A stretch of DNA of 64,000 nt from Luzula sylvatica (taxonomy: Eukaryota; Streptophyta; Magnoliopsida; Poales; Juncaceae). Where the stretch lies: the NCBI GenBank assembly GCA_946800325.1, contig OX326959.1:50164784-50228783 (forward strand), read 5' to 3'. This document shows, piece by piece, positions 52,601 through 63,030 of the stretch; the first letter of the stretch is position 1, and each line of letters begins with the position of its first letter. Under the pieces are notes generated by a model, which worked only from the letters and a program-made list of their open reading frames with translations, was not told the origin of the DNA and did not search any database. A program made the position numbers and the translations under genes.

Positions 52601-54487
52601 AATAATGTCAAATGCCGAGCAATCTTGTCCACCCAAGAAACACTTGAACCGACAAAGATCCCCTCAAGGCTTGCATAAGAAGGTATAGTATTTTTCCCTC
52701 GTAAATACGTTATGTCCAAATAAAATTGCGTTAACTTTCCATATTGTTTGTATAGGTTATTTCGTTTTTGCTGAAGCCGAGGAACTGGAAAGCACCTGCA
52801 AACAGAGCGTTTTTCCTCGATTCGTACGAAGTTGGCGAGCTTTGCTACGCTGCCGAGCAGATTTTCATGCAGGAACCTAGCGTTTTACAATTGAAAGCTC
52901 CTATAAAAGTTTTCGGAGATCTTCATGGACAATTTGGGGACCTCATGCGTTTGTTCGACGAATATGGTTATCCCTCTACAGCTGGCGACATAACGTACGT
53001 TCATTTGATTCTCAGTTCAACTCGTTTGAAAATTTTTAAACGCTATGTTTTAACTTTTTTTTGTTGTCAAATATTGTGTTTTTAGGTATATTGATTATTT
53101 GTTCTTGGGGGATTATGTGGATCGTGGTCAACACAGCTTAGAAACCATCACTTTGCTTCTCGCTCTTAAAGTAAGTCGTGTGTGTGATATATATATTCTA
53201 TAATTTGAATTCTAAATAATTATTTTTTGGAAACGTTGCAGATACAGTACCCTGAGAATGTTCACTTGATTAGAGGCAACCACGAGGCTGCTGATATAAA
53301 TGCTCTATTTGGTTTTCGCCTTGAATGCATTGAAAGAATGGTATTTAAACAAAATAACACTAATAATATTATTATTTTTCATAATGTTATTTACTAATGA
53401 TTGTTGGGTTATTATTTTCAGGGTGAAAGCGATGGAATATGGGCATGGACGCGATTTAACCAGTTATTTAACTTTCTGCCGTTGGCGGCTTTAATAGAGA
53501 AGAAAATCATTTGCATGCATGGTGGTATTGGCCGATCTATAACTTCGGTCGAGCAAATTGAGAAACTCGAGAGACCTATCACCATGGATGTAGGCTCGAT
53601 AATTCTCATGGACCTTTTATGGTAATTTTATTTGTTCCTATCTTGCTTAGATTTTATGGTTATTTCATAATACCGAAAAGTTTATATATATATTCTTTTT
53701 TCCAGGTCTGATCCTACCGAGAATGATAGTATAGAGGGTTTAAGACCAAATGCAAGGGGACCTGGTCTGGTTACATTTGGGGTATGTTATGCTTAATTAT
53801 TGTTTTTTACCAATTAATTCAATATATCGTCATGCTAATTTTATAGTACAATTGGTGAGTTTTTTTTTAATTAATGCGAGACATGCTATTTTTATTACTT
53901 ATTTAATTTTGATAATTAAGATAAATATATGCAGCCTGACAGAGTGACTGATTTCTGCAAGAGGAACAAACTACAACTTATTATAAGAGCTCACGAATGC
54001 GTGATGGATGGATTCGAACGATTTGCTCAGGGCCAACTCATCACACTATTTTCTGCTACCAATTATTGTGGTAACCAATAATTATTTAATATATCTGTAG
54101 TAACTTTAAATTACAATAATATGAATATAAAAATGGGAAAACAAAATGGTGCAGGTACGGCGAACAATGCAGGGGCGATATTAGTGGTTGGAAGGGGACT
54201 AGTAATTGTACCGAAGTTGATTCATCCGCTTCCTCCACCGATTCAATCGCCCGAATCATCACCTGAGCATGCCACAGATGACACGTGGATGCAGGTTTGT
54301 TTCATACTCCTTTAAAATATTACTATTTTAGTTATTTTTATGATCAAGTCATTACAATAGATTTTGTTACATGCTAAAATCGTGTATGGTAAATTTGATG
54401 TAGGAACTTAACATTCAGAGGCCTCCTACACCGACGAGAGGCCGGCCTCATTCTGCAAGTGACAGGAGTTCTCTCGCATACATATGA
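49683..54487 (+). CDS. BSL1: Kelch-repeat Ser/Thr phosphatase BSL1 (BSU1-like)
   Basis: 21 exons, starting at 49683, 50217, 50495, 50685, 50851, 51033, 51206, 51358, 51574, 51726, 51995, 52218, 52515, 52756, 53086, 53242, 53422, 53706, 53935, 54155 and 54404. All joins keep frame, giving 883 aa against 881 in Arabidopsis BSL1. The N-terminal half is a Kelch propeller ([55 protein letters not shown]). The C-terminal half is a PPP-family phosphatase with GDLHGQ at 585-590, GDYVDRG at 619-625, RGNHE at 650-654 and a later [11 protein letters not shown]. All metal-binding motifs are present. The linker of about 360-530 is Ser-rich. BSU1-family phosphatases act in brassinosteroid signalling by dephosphorylating GSK3-like kinases such as BIN2, in nucleus and cytoplasm. 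The N-terminus and length favour BSL1 over BSL2/BSL3, which have long N-terminal extensions. Confidence 0.96.
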
Positions 54488-55780
54488 TTCGTACTCCGTT
54501 TTGAATTCCACCATGTCATACGCGCAGAACTCCAAATGGTGCAGATGGGCCCACGAGATTGTTGTGGATTATTTGTTGTTATTTATATGAAGTTGTGTTG
54601 TTGTATGTTGTAATCGTAGTGTGTACATGATTCGGTGGCTAAGCCGAGTGATTTTAGTACTAGGTATAGATAGTGTTTTTATGAGGATTATTATTTCCAT
54701 GTACATGTGCGGATCATTGAGGATTTTTTTCGTTCTCACCTTCTTTGGATTCCATCATATTAGAAGAATAATTTAGAATAAAAACGATTTAAGCTAGGTA
54801 TTTTATCAGCCATTTTTAAAAGACGCAGCTTTCGAATTTAAAAACTGGAAAAAGACATTTGATTAAATGATAACTTTCGAATGGTGCAAATAGCAGAATG
54901 TAGAGGTGAATATAACTTCCCTATATAATATGGTGCTGGGGTCTCGTTGGTTAGCATTTTTTTACAACGATGTATCAGTGTAGCGATTTGATACATATCA
55001 TTTTCGCCATAGTTATTTTAACTTTGGTGAGCATTTTGGATTTCGATATGTAGAGAATAAAATTTATTTAGCAACTTACATAATAAATAACTAAAACTAT
55101 TAGAAGGCTCGTTTGGTTGATGCTTGTTCACTCTTGCGTTACATATACGATTGCTTCCTGTTTAACATTTGCTTCAAAATATACTCTTCAATACCCGTTT
55201 ACTAGTCGTAATATTCAATATATTGTACAACTATGTGTGCAATAAATGATGTCAGATTTTTGAGTTAATTATGTTATTTATTAGATTGAAAATGTCCTTA
55301 TTGTTTTCTAAATTTTGTTATTATCTTTAGGCATTTGTGATCATATTTCGTATGGACATTTATCATTTTAATTTATGTATTTTAATGATGATATTTATAA
55401 TTTATATTAGAATATTATGTCATACGTTGTTATCAGCCGCCATACGCAGTACGCTACCTGAGAACTCAAAAGGAGACTTCGAATTAAGTTGCATCACACA
55501 AATGAATTAATGAATACTGATAAAGTACATAGGGATAGAAAAAGAAATAGGTTAATATATATGTAGTACAAAAATTATGTAATGGAGTAAAAGAAAATGA
55601 TAAATTAGGCCTATAATGATGATGATTAATATAACAATCCTATAAATATTATCAGTAGGCCTATAATTACTCTATCTTTAAACAAAATAGTCTTAACAGA
55701 AAATCAATTATTATTTATGGAATTGTGTGGTCAAACGAGGTGCACATAGTACACGGCCTCAGCAAAATATACATGAATAT
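54488..55780. other. BSL1 3' flank and intergenic DNA
   Basis: BSL1 3' UTR to roughly 54750, then AT-rich DNA without coding potential or clear repeat. Confidence 0.55.
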
Positions 55781-55993
55781 CAGGGGCGGATCTTGCCCCA
55801 AATGTGTGTGTGTGTTGGTGGTTGGGGGGTTTGACAAAAAATTGGGTTCGGGGGGGGGGGGGGGGGGGGGGGGGCGTAGTACATAATTTTCTACTTTGAT
55901 CGTAAAATACACTGGCATAATCATATATATATGCAACCGTTCAAAAATGTAGGACGCAGCTGTCTTTCTAGTCCTTTAATAGATCTGCCACTG
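55781..55993. mobile_element. Small hAT-type MITE with a G25 run
   Basis: Left end CAGGGGCGGATCTTG and right end, read inward, CAGTGGCAGATCTA form the CAGNGGCNGATCT inverted repeat common in plant hAT elements. The flanks ATGAATAT (55773-55780) and ATGTATAT (55994-56001) match in 7 of 8 bases, the hAT duplication size. An uninterrupted run of 25 G (55850-55874) sits in the middle. Confidence 0.75.
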
Positions 55994-56264
55994 ATGTATA
56001 TACAAATACAAGTAATATCAAGGGACTCACGGAGAAGAGAGAAATCTCTCTTGGCGAAAATGGAGAGAAAGGGGGGAAAATCAAACCGATACCGATCGGT
56101 GATGGATGATACCTCCTATCAAGGTACGCCTCGGTACCATGCCTCACCCCCATCATCCCTACTAGCTACCTGCCGCCCCCCTTCCCCATAAACCCCTGCT
56201 GCACTCTTCCTTCCACCCCTCTCTCCTTCCAAGCCCCTTCACTCCACTAACCCTAAACCTAACA

Positions 56265-59021
56265 ATGGAGAAAGGAAAAGCTTTAGCTACCGAAACCCAG
56301 GAGGGAAGGAAGAAAACCTACGCCGCGGCCACGAGGGACCAGATTCTGGCGACGGGATCGTTCATGGGAGACGCTAGACGTCCCCAAACCACCACGACGC
56401 GTGCCACGTCTCACGGCGCCACCCAACCCGATAGGTCCGCCCCTAGCCCTCACGATGGCTCAAACCCCAACAATGTCGTTGTCACCACGATAAGAGGAGC
56501 AAACCATGCCCTGGACGAAGAGGAGCAATCCATGTCCAAGAAAAGAGCTTACGAGGATGACCGAGACGTCTCGCTCTCCCCGGAAAGACTATCGTGGCCG
56601 CCAAACGATGCTAACCCGGAGTGGTGGGACCTATGTCGCAAGTGTTTGCTACCGGGACACTTAACCGAGGAGTGCCGAAGGCCGAGGGCATGTGTCAATT
56701 GTCGCCTACCGGGACATATTGCGAAAAATTGCCCGAAAAAGAAGGCGAAAAGAGCGTCGGTTTGGAAGCGGGTCCAATAAGTCGGTCAAACCTCGAAGGT
56801 ATTGCTACAACAAAAGGTACCGACACTTTTAGGCCCACCCGTGACCAAACCGAAGGGGCAGCGGGTCCCACTTTTGGCCGCAACTCCGATAATCCAACCT
56901 CCCCAAGCGGAAATGGAGTCCATTGTACGCATCTTCTCGAGACAATCATCCAAGCAAGAAATGGAGATTGCTAGATGGAGAAGAGGGGTGGTAATTGGCG
57001 GAAAAATGGTTCCGCATCACAACCTCCAAACCTTACACATCCTCCTCCAAAAGTCGTGGTACAAAAAGGAAAGGTACGAGCTCTCGCACTTAAGCAAAGA
57101 TAGATATATTCTTATCTTACCCGAAGGTACGAACCGAGACGATTTTATAGCTCGAGACCTCATACCGTTGAGAAGGGCGAACTTCGTCAACTTTCCATGA
57201 GAGCTAGCTCTCGGTGGAGAAAGGACGAAATTTCCAAACCGGGTATGGGTAACACTATTCAACCCGCCTCCGCCCGCATGGTGCCTTGAAGAGCTAAGCA
57301 AAATTGCCGGTTCTTTTGGTATCCTAATCAATCATGGTCCCCTAATCAACGTAACCACAATGGAATCGCTTGACATCCTTGTTGGAGTCACAACCAACTA
57401 TAAAACGCCAACCGAAATCCACTATACACATGGAGGAGTGACTTGGATGATCAAATCGGCCGAGAAAACCAAACTCAACGAACCGCTCAATTTTTTCAAC
57501 CCGTGGAATCCGGAACCACCATCCGAGGTTTACGAAAATATTCAAGCAAAAATCCAAGACGAAATGGAAAGAGGGCTCATAGCAAGGGAAATCGAGGAGA
57601 CCAATCTAGCAAGCTCACACGAACCAATCTCGGCTCGGGATTGGTTGAGCGACGCATCGGCAACATCCTCCGAGAAGGATCAACCTCGAAATTGGCAAGG
57701 TAAGGTTTCCGTTGACAAGGACTTGCTCCATCAATTATGGAACCTAGCGGGAGAGGGTCTAAAAGCAAATCCGGAAGCCTCACCTCTTATCATTGGGGAA
57801 CTTGGGAGGAAATCGATGCGCGATGCCGGTATAATTCAACAAATTATAGAAATTGAAAGGAAAGAAGGCTTCCACCGAGAAGACGGACCTCAAACCGACC
57901 CGAACAACTCCGCCCAAATAAGCAAGGAAAAAGAGACCCCGTACCTGAGACTAAAATGAAAAGACGGGTCCAACCCGTTAAGGACATAAACCCGGATCCA
58001 ATATCAAAAAAAATCGTCAAGCAAAAAGAAGCGGCGGTGCAAAACGTTCCAAAAGCTCAAACTCAAGCTAGAGCGATCCCCGCACTTACGAAACAAACCG
58101 TAGAGGAAGGTATGAATATTTCTCTAGCAACGATTAAAATTCAACTGCTTAAACAAAAACAACACCAAAAAAGAGGTACTCCAATTTTTGAGCAACAAGA
58201 GGAGACAATAGAAACACCAAATCGAAAAATCAATTTTTTTGTTGTTGTTGTTGTGAAAATGCCCCTGCCCAGGGACCTGTCCAGGGGGGTCGGATCGAAA
58301 AAAGTCCAACTTTTTTTTCTGGAAAATGCCCCTGTCCAGGGGGGTCGGGTCAAAATATTTTTGTTTTGAAAATGCCCCTGTCCAGGGGGGTCGGGTCAAA
58401 AAAATTTCAAACTTTTTTCTGGAAAATACCCCTGTCCAGGGGGGTCGGGTCAAAAAGTTTTCAAAAAAAAAAAATTGATTCGATCGAAATGAATAGGAAA
58501 ATAATGGAGAAAAGAAAGAGCACGAAACCGAGGGCCAAATCATTAATTACAAAATTAAAAGCCGAGAAAATTAAGGCTAAACCACTAACTAAAATAATTA
58601 TCGATGAAATCCACAAAGCCTTAGGATTACAACCGATTGAATCTTTTACACAAGAAGTCATCCCTCCCATTCGTAAACAGATGGCCCCCAAAACAATACC
58701 AACTAAACTCGATAATTTCATATCACTATCGAAAAGGAAAAATAAAATTTAAAAAATTAAAAAGAAAGAAAGAAAGTTGTCATCGCAAATAAGCGAAAAT
58801 CAACCTCATTATCTAATCCTTTCACCTCTTCTTTTAAACAAGGAAATCGTAAGGCAAGGATAGGAGCCGAGGAGGAAAAGAAGGAGGTGATGGATGTCGA
58901 TGAGGAAGATGAGATCGAAGATGAGAACGCCGAGGAAGAGGAAAACATCGACGATTTGGATGACTATCTCGATGAGGTGGATTATGACGAGGAACCTCAC
59001 GAATGTGAGGAGGATATCTAA
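56265..59021 (+). pseudogene. LINE ORF1, nucleic-acid-binding protein, broken
   Basis: Starts with MEKGKALATETQEGRKKTYA at 56265. Two zinc knuckles appear at about 56634-56733: CRKCLLPGHLTEEC and CVNCRLPGHIAKNC. The same frame continues to 57957 with only two stops (TAA at 56778, TGA at 57198). It includes an RNA-binding-like part with KDRYILILPEGTNRDDFIAR. After 57957 the sense frame shifts, then a tandem repeat interrupts it (58256-58456). The end is a basic/acidic tail (VVIANKRKSTSL, then EEDEIEDENAEEEENIDDLD) stopping at 59021. By family this protein binds the LINE RNA. Here it cannot be made in full. Confidence 0.8.
58256..58456. repeat. Four-copy hairpin repeat CCCCTGTCCAGGGG inside LINE ORF1
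   Basis: Units with GAAAATGCCCCTGTCCAGGG then GGGTCGGGTCAAAA begin at about 58256 (a longer variant), 58321, 58369 and 58422. Each holds the small palindrome CCCCTGTCCAGGGG. The spacing varies (48-65 bases), so the units do not keep one reading frame. Confidence 0.9.
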
Positions 59022-59085
59022 GGATAGATAAACTAATTTAGCTTGTATCTTTCTTTTTATGTAAGGAACCAAACAATGTTTTGTA

Positions 59086-60092
59086 ATGTGTAAGAACCTA
59101 AGTATTTTGTCGTGGATTGTTCGTGGCCTAGGATTGAAAGGAAAATGTAATATGGTAAAAGACTCAATTAGAAAAACTAAACCAAATGTCATTTGTTTGG
59201 AAGAAGCGAAGTGGTCCAACCCCTCCCCATTTCAACATAAAAAAATCTTAACCGCAAGACACGGAAATGTGCTTTATAAAGACTCACAAGACTCGAAAGG
59301 AGGTCTCATGATAGCATGGGACAACACCATTTCTTTAATTCGATCATTCCAAACACAATCATTTTTGCCGTCACTGATACCCAGTTTTGTTGTAGTGTCC
59401 TATCAAACACATACGGACCGGCTTCGGCATCGGTTCGAGGAAAAATTGAATACACGCAAGAGATTGAGGAAATAAATAAGGAATTAAATCTCCCATGAAT
59501 TATCATTGGGGATTTCAATCTAATTAGATCAAGCGAAGACACAACCGCAACTCACTTCAACGCAACCGTCACCTTGCGTTTCAACGAGGCAATCAACTCG
59601 GCCAACTTATCCGAGATCCCGCTAAGAGGAAGGAAATTCACGTGGTCTAACAAAAGGGAGATACCCACTTTAGCACGCCTCGATCGAGCTTTCGTATCTC
59701 ATCACCTCATTATACAAAATATCATGATCACACTCGAGGACCTCCCAATGACTACCTCGGACCACACACCCCTAATCCTTAAGATCCAAAACAACCAAAC
59801 CGAGACAACTAAACTATTTAGATTTGAAAGAGCATGACTCAAATATGAAGAATTGAGAGATCTAGTGGTCGATTGTTGGCAACAAGAAGCAACAACGAAT
59901 GCAAATGGAATAAAAACCTTTCAAAATTGTCTAGACAAATCAAGGAAAAAAATAAAGGAATGGGCGAATGCTAAATTTAAGTCATCAAACACAATACATG
60001 ACGATTGCACACTCATAATTAAAATCCTAGATCTAGCCGAGGAAACAAGAGCCCTAACGATAGAAGAGCTACGTTTACGTATCTCGGCAAAG
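59086..60092 (+). pseudogene. LINE ORF2, endonuclease part, broken
   Basis: Begins 65 bases after the ORF1 stop. LSILSWIVRGLG is the first motif of the exonuclease-endonuclease-phosphatase fold; the usual Asn of SWNVRG is Ile here, so a metal ligand is lost. IIIGDFNLI, RGRKFTWSN and TTSDHTPLIL are later endonuclease motifs. The frame shifts at about 59340-59380, and stops occur at 59498 and 59835, both at places where tryptophan is expected. The part before the CACTA insertion ends inside the linker between endonuclease and reverse transcriptase. Confidence 0.85.
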
Positions 60093-60577
60093 CACTACAA
60101 CATAATCGTTTTTTAGGGTCGGGCCGCCCCTAAATTTGTGTTGTTATTGGGTCTGCCCGCCCCAATAAGACATCAGGGTCGGGGAAATCAGGATCGGCCC
60201 GCCCCAATAAGTTCAAAAATTTGTAACGGCCCGCCCCTAAACCGTTATACCGACCCTAAATAACTATTGGTGCGGTATTTTTTTGGGTCCGCCCGCCCCA
60301 ATGGTTTGTAACGGCCCGCCCCTAAACTTTCTACCGACCCTAAATGACTATTGGGGCGGTATTTTTTTGGGTCCGCCCGCCCCAAAGGTTTGTAGCGGCC
60401 CGTCCCTACAATCCGTACCGACCCTACAATGTTTTGTGACCGCCCGCCCCAACAATTGCCCGACCCTAAAGCTATTCTAACGGCCCGCCCCAAATTCTCG
60501 CCGACCCAAAAACTGACCCGACGAGTACTATCTGTCCCCCACTTCTCTCTTTTCTCTTTCATTCATTTTCACTCGAC

Positions 60578-60580
<3 letters not shown>

Positions 60581-60656
<76 letters not shown>
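60581..60656. repeat. (CT)38 microsatellite
   Basis: Uninterrupted 76-base TC repeat inside the CACTA element, followed by further CT-rich sequence resembling a plant 5' leader. Confidence 0.97.
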
Positions 60657-60658
<2 letters not shown>

Positions 60659-61857
60659 CTATCTCCGAATTCTCCTTCCCCGCTAGGGTTAAGCCGAGAA
60701 ATCTACTCTCTCTGGCTCCCTCTCTCGTGCTCTCTCTCAACTCCTCCCTGGCTCTAGTCTCTCTCGTGTTCTGGCTCCTCGATTGGCTGAAGAAGAAGAA
60801 TAAAGTCCCAGTTTAGGTCCGTATCACTCTCTCTCGACTCGCGGCTACATCAGGAGGTATGGAGAAGGGACGACGGGGGTTTCACAATCGATTTCAGCTC
60901 CGGATCTCTCTTCCAGCAGGTATTTTTGTGTTTTTTCTTTTGGTTTTTTCAGTTTTTTTCGCAGTAAATTGTTGAACTTGGGTTTCAATTGGGGGAAAAT
61001 GTAGAATTAGGGTTACGGTTTTGTGATTATTGCTGGATTTCGGTTTTAATTGCTGAATTAGGATTTTAATTGTTGAATTAGGATTTTAATTGTTGAATTA
61101 GGGTTTCAATTGTTTAATTTGGGTTTCAATTGTTCAAAGAGGACTTCAATTGTTTAATTAGAGTTTGTTTTCTCTGATTTGTCGAAAATATTTGCTGTTA
61201 TTTGTTGTTCAATCGAAAATATCACCTAATTTTAATTTTTTTCCTTTTTTTCACTGTTATTAGGAAACTGAAAAGGAGCTCGAGTGGGAGAGCAGTGTTG
61301 GGGAAAAGCCTATGGAGTGCATTACAAAGGCGAAACTGCGAGGTATATATTCCATTAAATTTCCAAATTTCTGACGACGTTTCATAAATTAAAATAATTT
61401 TCTATTTTTGTTACTGATTTTCAAATATTTTTGAAATATTTTTGAAATATTTTTTTACTGATTTTTCAAATGTCTTATTAAATATTTTTTAGGGTTTTTA
61501 TTAAATAAATTACTTTGCAGATGTTTAATTCATATGATATTCAATTTGATTTGGAATATATTCTAATTTGTGTATTTTTTATTTGATTTACATAGAGAAT
61601 CGCTGAAATCAGTAGTCATTCTCACCTTCGACAATAAACCAGTTCCAGGTCGTCATTCTTTCCTTTCTATTCATTAAATAAATTACTTTGTGTATTTTTT
61701 ATTTTATTTAATCTCTTTTTTTACTCTTTTTTTATTCTTTTTTATTAATTTTCTTAGGGTTTAATTGAATTATATACTATTTTTTATTGAATTATATAGT
61801 ATTTTTTACTGCCAATTAACTATTTTTTTTTGTTGGTTTTTTTTGCGGGTTTTTTTA

Positions 61858-62192
61858 GGAGCTGGAGGCGGGTCTCGCAGGAGCAGGAGGCGGGTCTCGC
61901 AGTTGGAGGCGGGTCTCGCAGGAGCCGGAGGCGGGTCTCGCAGGAGCAGGGGGCGGGTCTTGCAGGAGCTGGAGGCGGGTCTCGCAGGAGCTGGAGGCGG
62001 GTCTCGCAGTTGGAGGCGGGTCTTGCAGGAGCTGGAGGCGGGTCTCGCAGGAGCAGGAGGCGGGTCTCGCAGTTTGAGGCTGGTCTTGCAGGAGCTGGAG
62101 GCGGGTCTCGCAGGAGCAGGAGGCGGGTCTCGCAGGAGCTGGAGACGGGTCTCGCAGGAGTCGGAGGCGGGTCTCGCAGGAGTTGGAGTAGG
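61858..62192. repeat. 22-bp GC-rich minisatellite in the CACTA element
   Basis: About 15 units of GGAGCTGGAGGCGGGTCTCG plus CA, some shortened to 19 bases. Since 22 is not a multiple of three, all frames are open and give spurious Gly/Arg/Ser-rich ORFs. Confidence 0.93.
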
Positions 62193-63030
62193 AGAGTCTC
62201 GAGGAGTACGATAATTTTATATTAACTTTGTGATTTCATTATTTATTTCTAATTATTTTTCTGAACTTAATTTGAAATTTGATTTGGTTTTGTGTAGGAG
62301 AGTCTCGAGGAGTACGAGAAGGCATTGGAGTAGAAGAGAAAGTCCTTCGTTGTGCATAAAGTATCGGAGAGGAAAGTATTTTTTAACAATTATTTATTTT
62401 TTGACAATTTTGTATTATTTTGAAATATTTCGTTGGGAGGGCAGGGTAGGACTGTGGGAGATTTACTTTTGAATTATGTATTGTTTATTTGAATATTTGT
62501 ATTGTATTATTTTGTATTATTTGTGATATTATGTGGGGGTTCTGTTTTTGAATTATGTTATGTTTTTGAATTATGTGATATTATTTGTATTATTTGTATT
62601 ATTTTTGAATTTGTGATATTATGTAATTATATATAATAATAAAAATAATAATGTATATAATAAATAATAATATATATATAATTATTTATATAATTAATAA
62701 TTACTATTATATATAATTAATTATTTATATATTTACTGCGCCCTATAGGGGCGGCCCGCCCCATTAATGCACCCTATTGGGTCAGCCCGTCCCTGAGCCC
62801 TATACCGATGTGACCCTGCGCTGTGATAGATCTGACACGCCTTTAGGGTCGGCCCGCCCCATTAAAAACCGCCCCAAAAGGACTATAGGGTCGGCCCGCC
62901 CCTGACAGGAACGCAGCTTTTAGGGTCACCCTTGTAGGGTCGCCTCACCGACCCAATAACCTATAGGGACGGTTTTGAGGTCTTATTGGGTCAGTTTTGG
63001 CAGCCCCAATAGTCCCTTTGTGTTGTAGTG

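Larger units (their letters stand above)
60093..63030. mobile_element. Non-autonomous CACTA (EnSpm-type) transposon
   Basis: The left end CACTACAACATAATCG and the right end TTTGTGTTGTAGTG are inverted CACTACAACA termini. The flanking 3-bp duplication is AAG (60090-60092 and 63031-63033). Excising the element with one AAG joins the LINE frame exactly. Both subterminal regions carry many GGGTCGGCCCGCCCC-type repeats (60114-60510 and 62745-62990), the usual dense subterminal arrays of CACTA elements. No transposase is present. The middle contains a CT microsatellite, short exon-like pieces and a 22-bp minisatellite. Confidence 0.93.

Noticed and set aside
58124..58543. Minus-strand frame with repeated TRPPWTGAFS-like units
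   Set aside because: It is the antisense of the four hairpin repeats in LINE ORF1.
60528..60740. Frame with long alternating Arg-Glu or Leu-Ser runs
   Set aside because: Pure translation of the CT microsatellite.
61765..62225. Two overlapping Gly/Arg/Ser-rich repeat proteins
   Set aside because: Translation of a 22-bp minisatellite in several open frames; no sign of selection for one frame.
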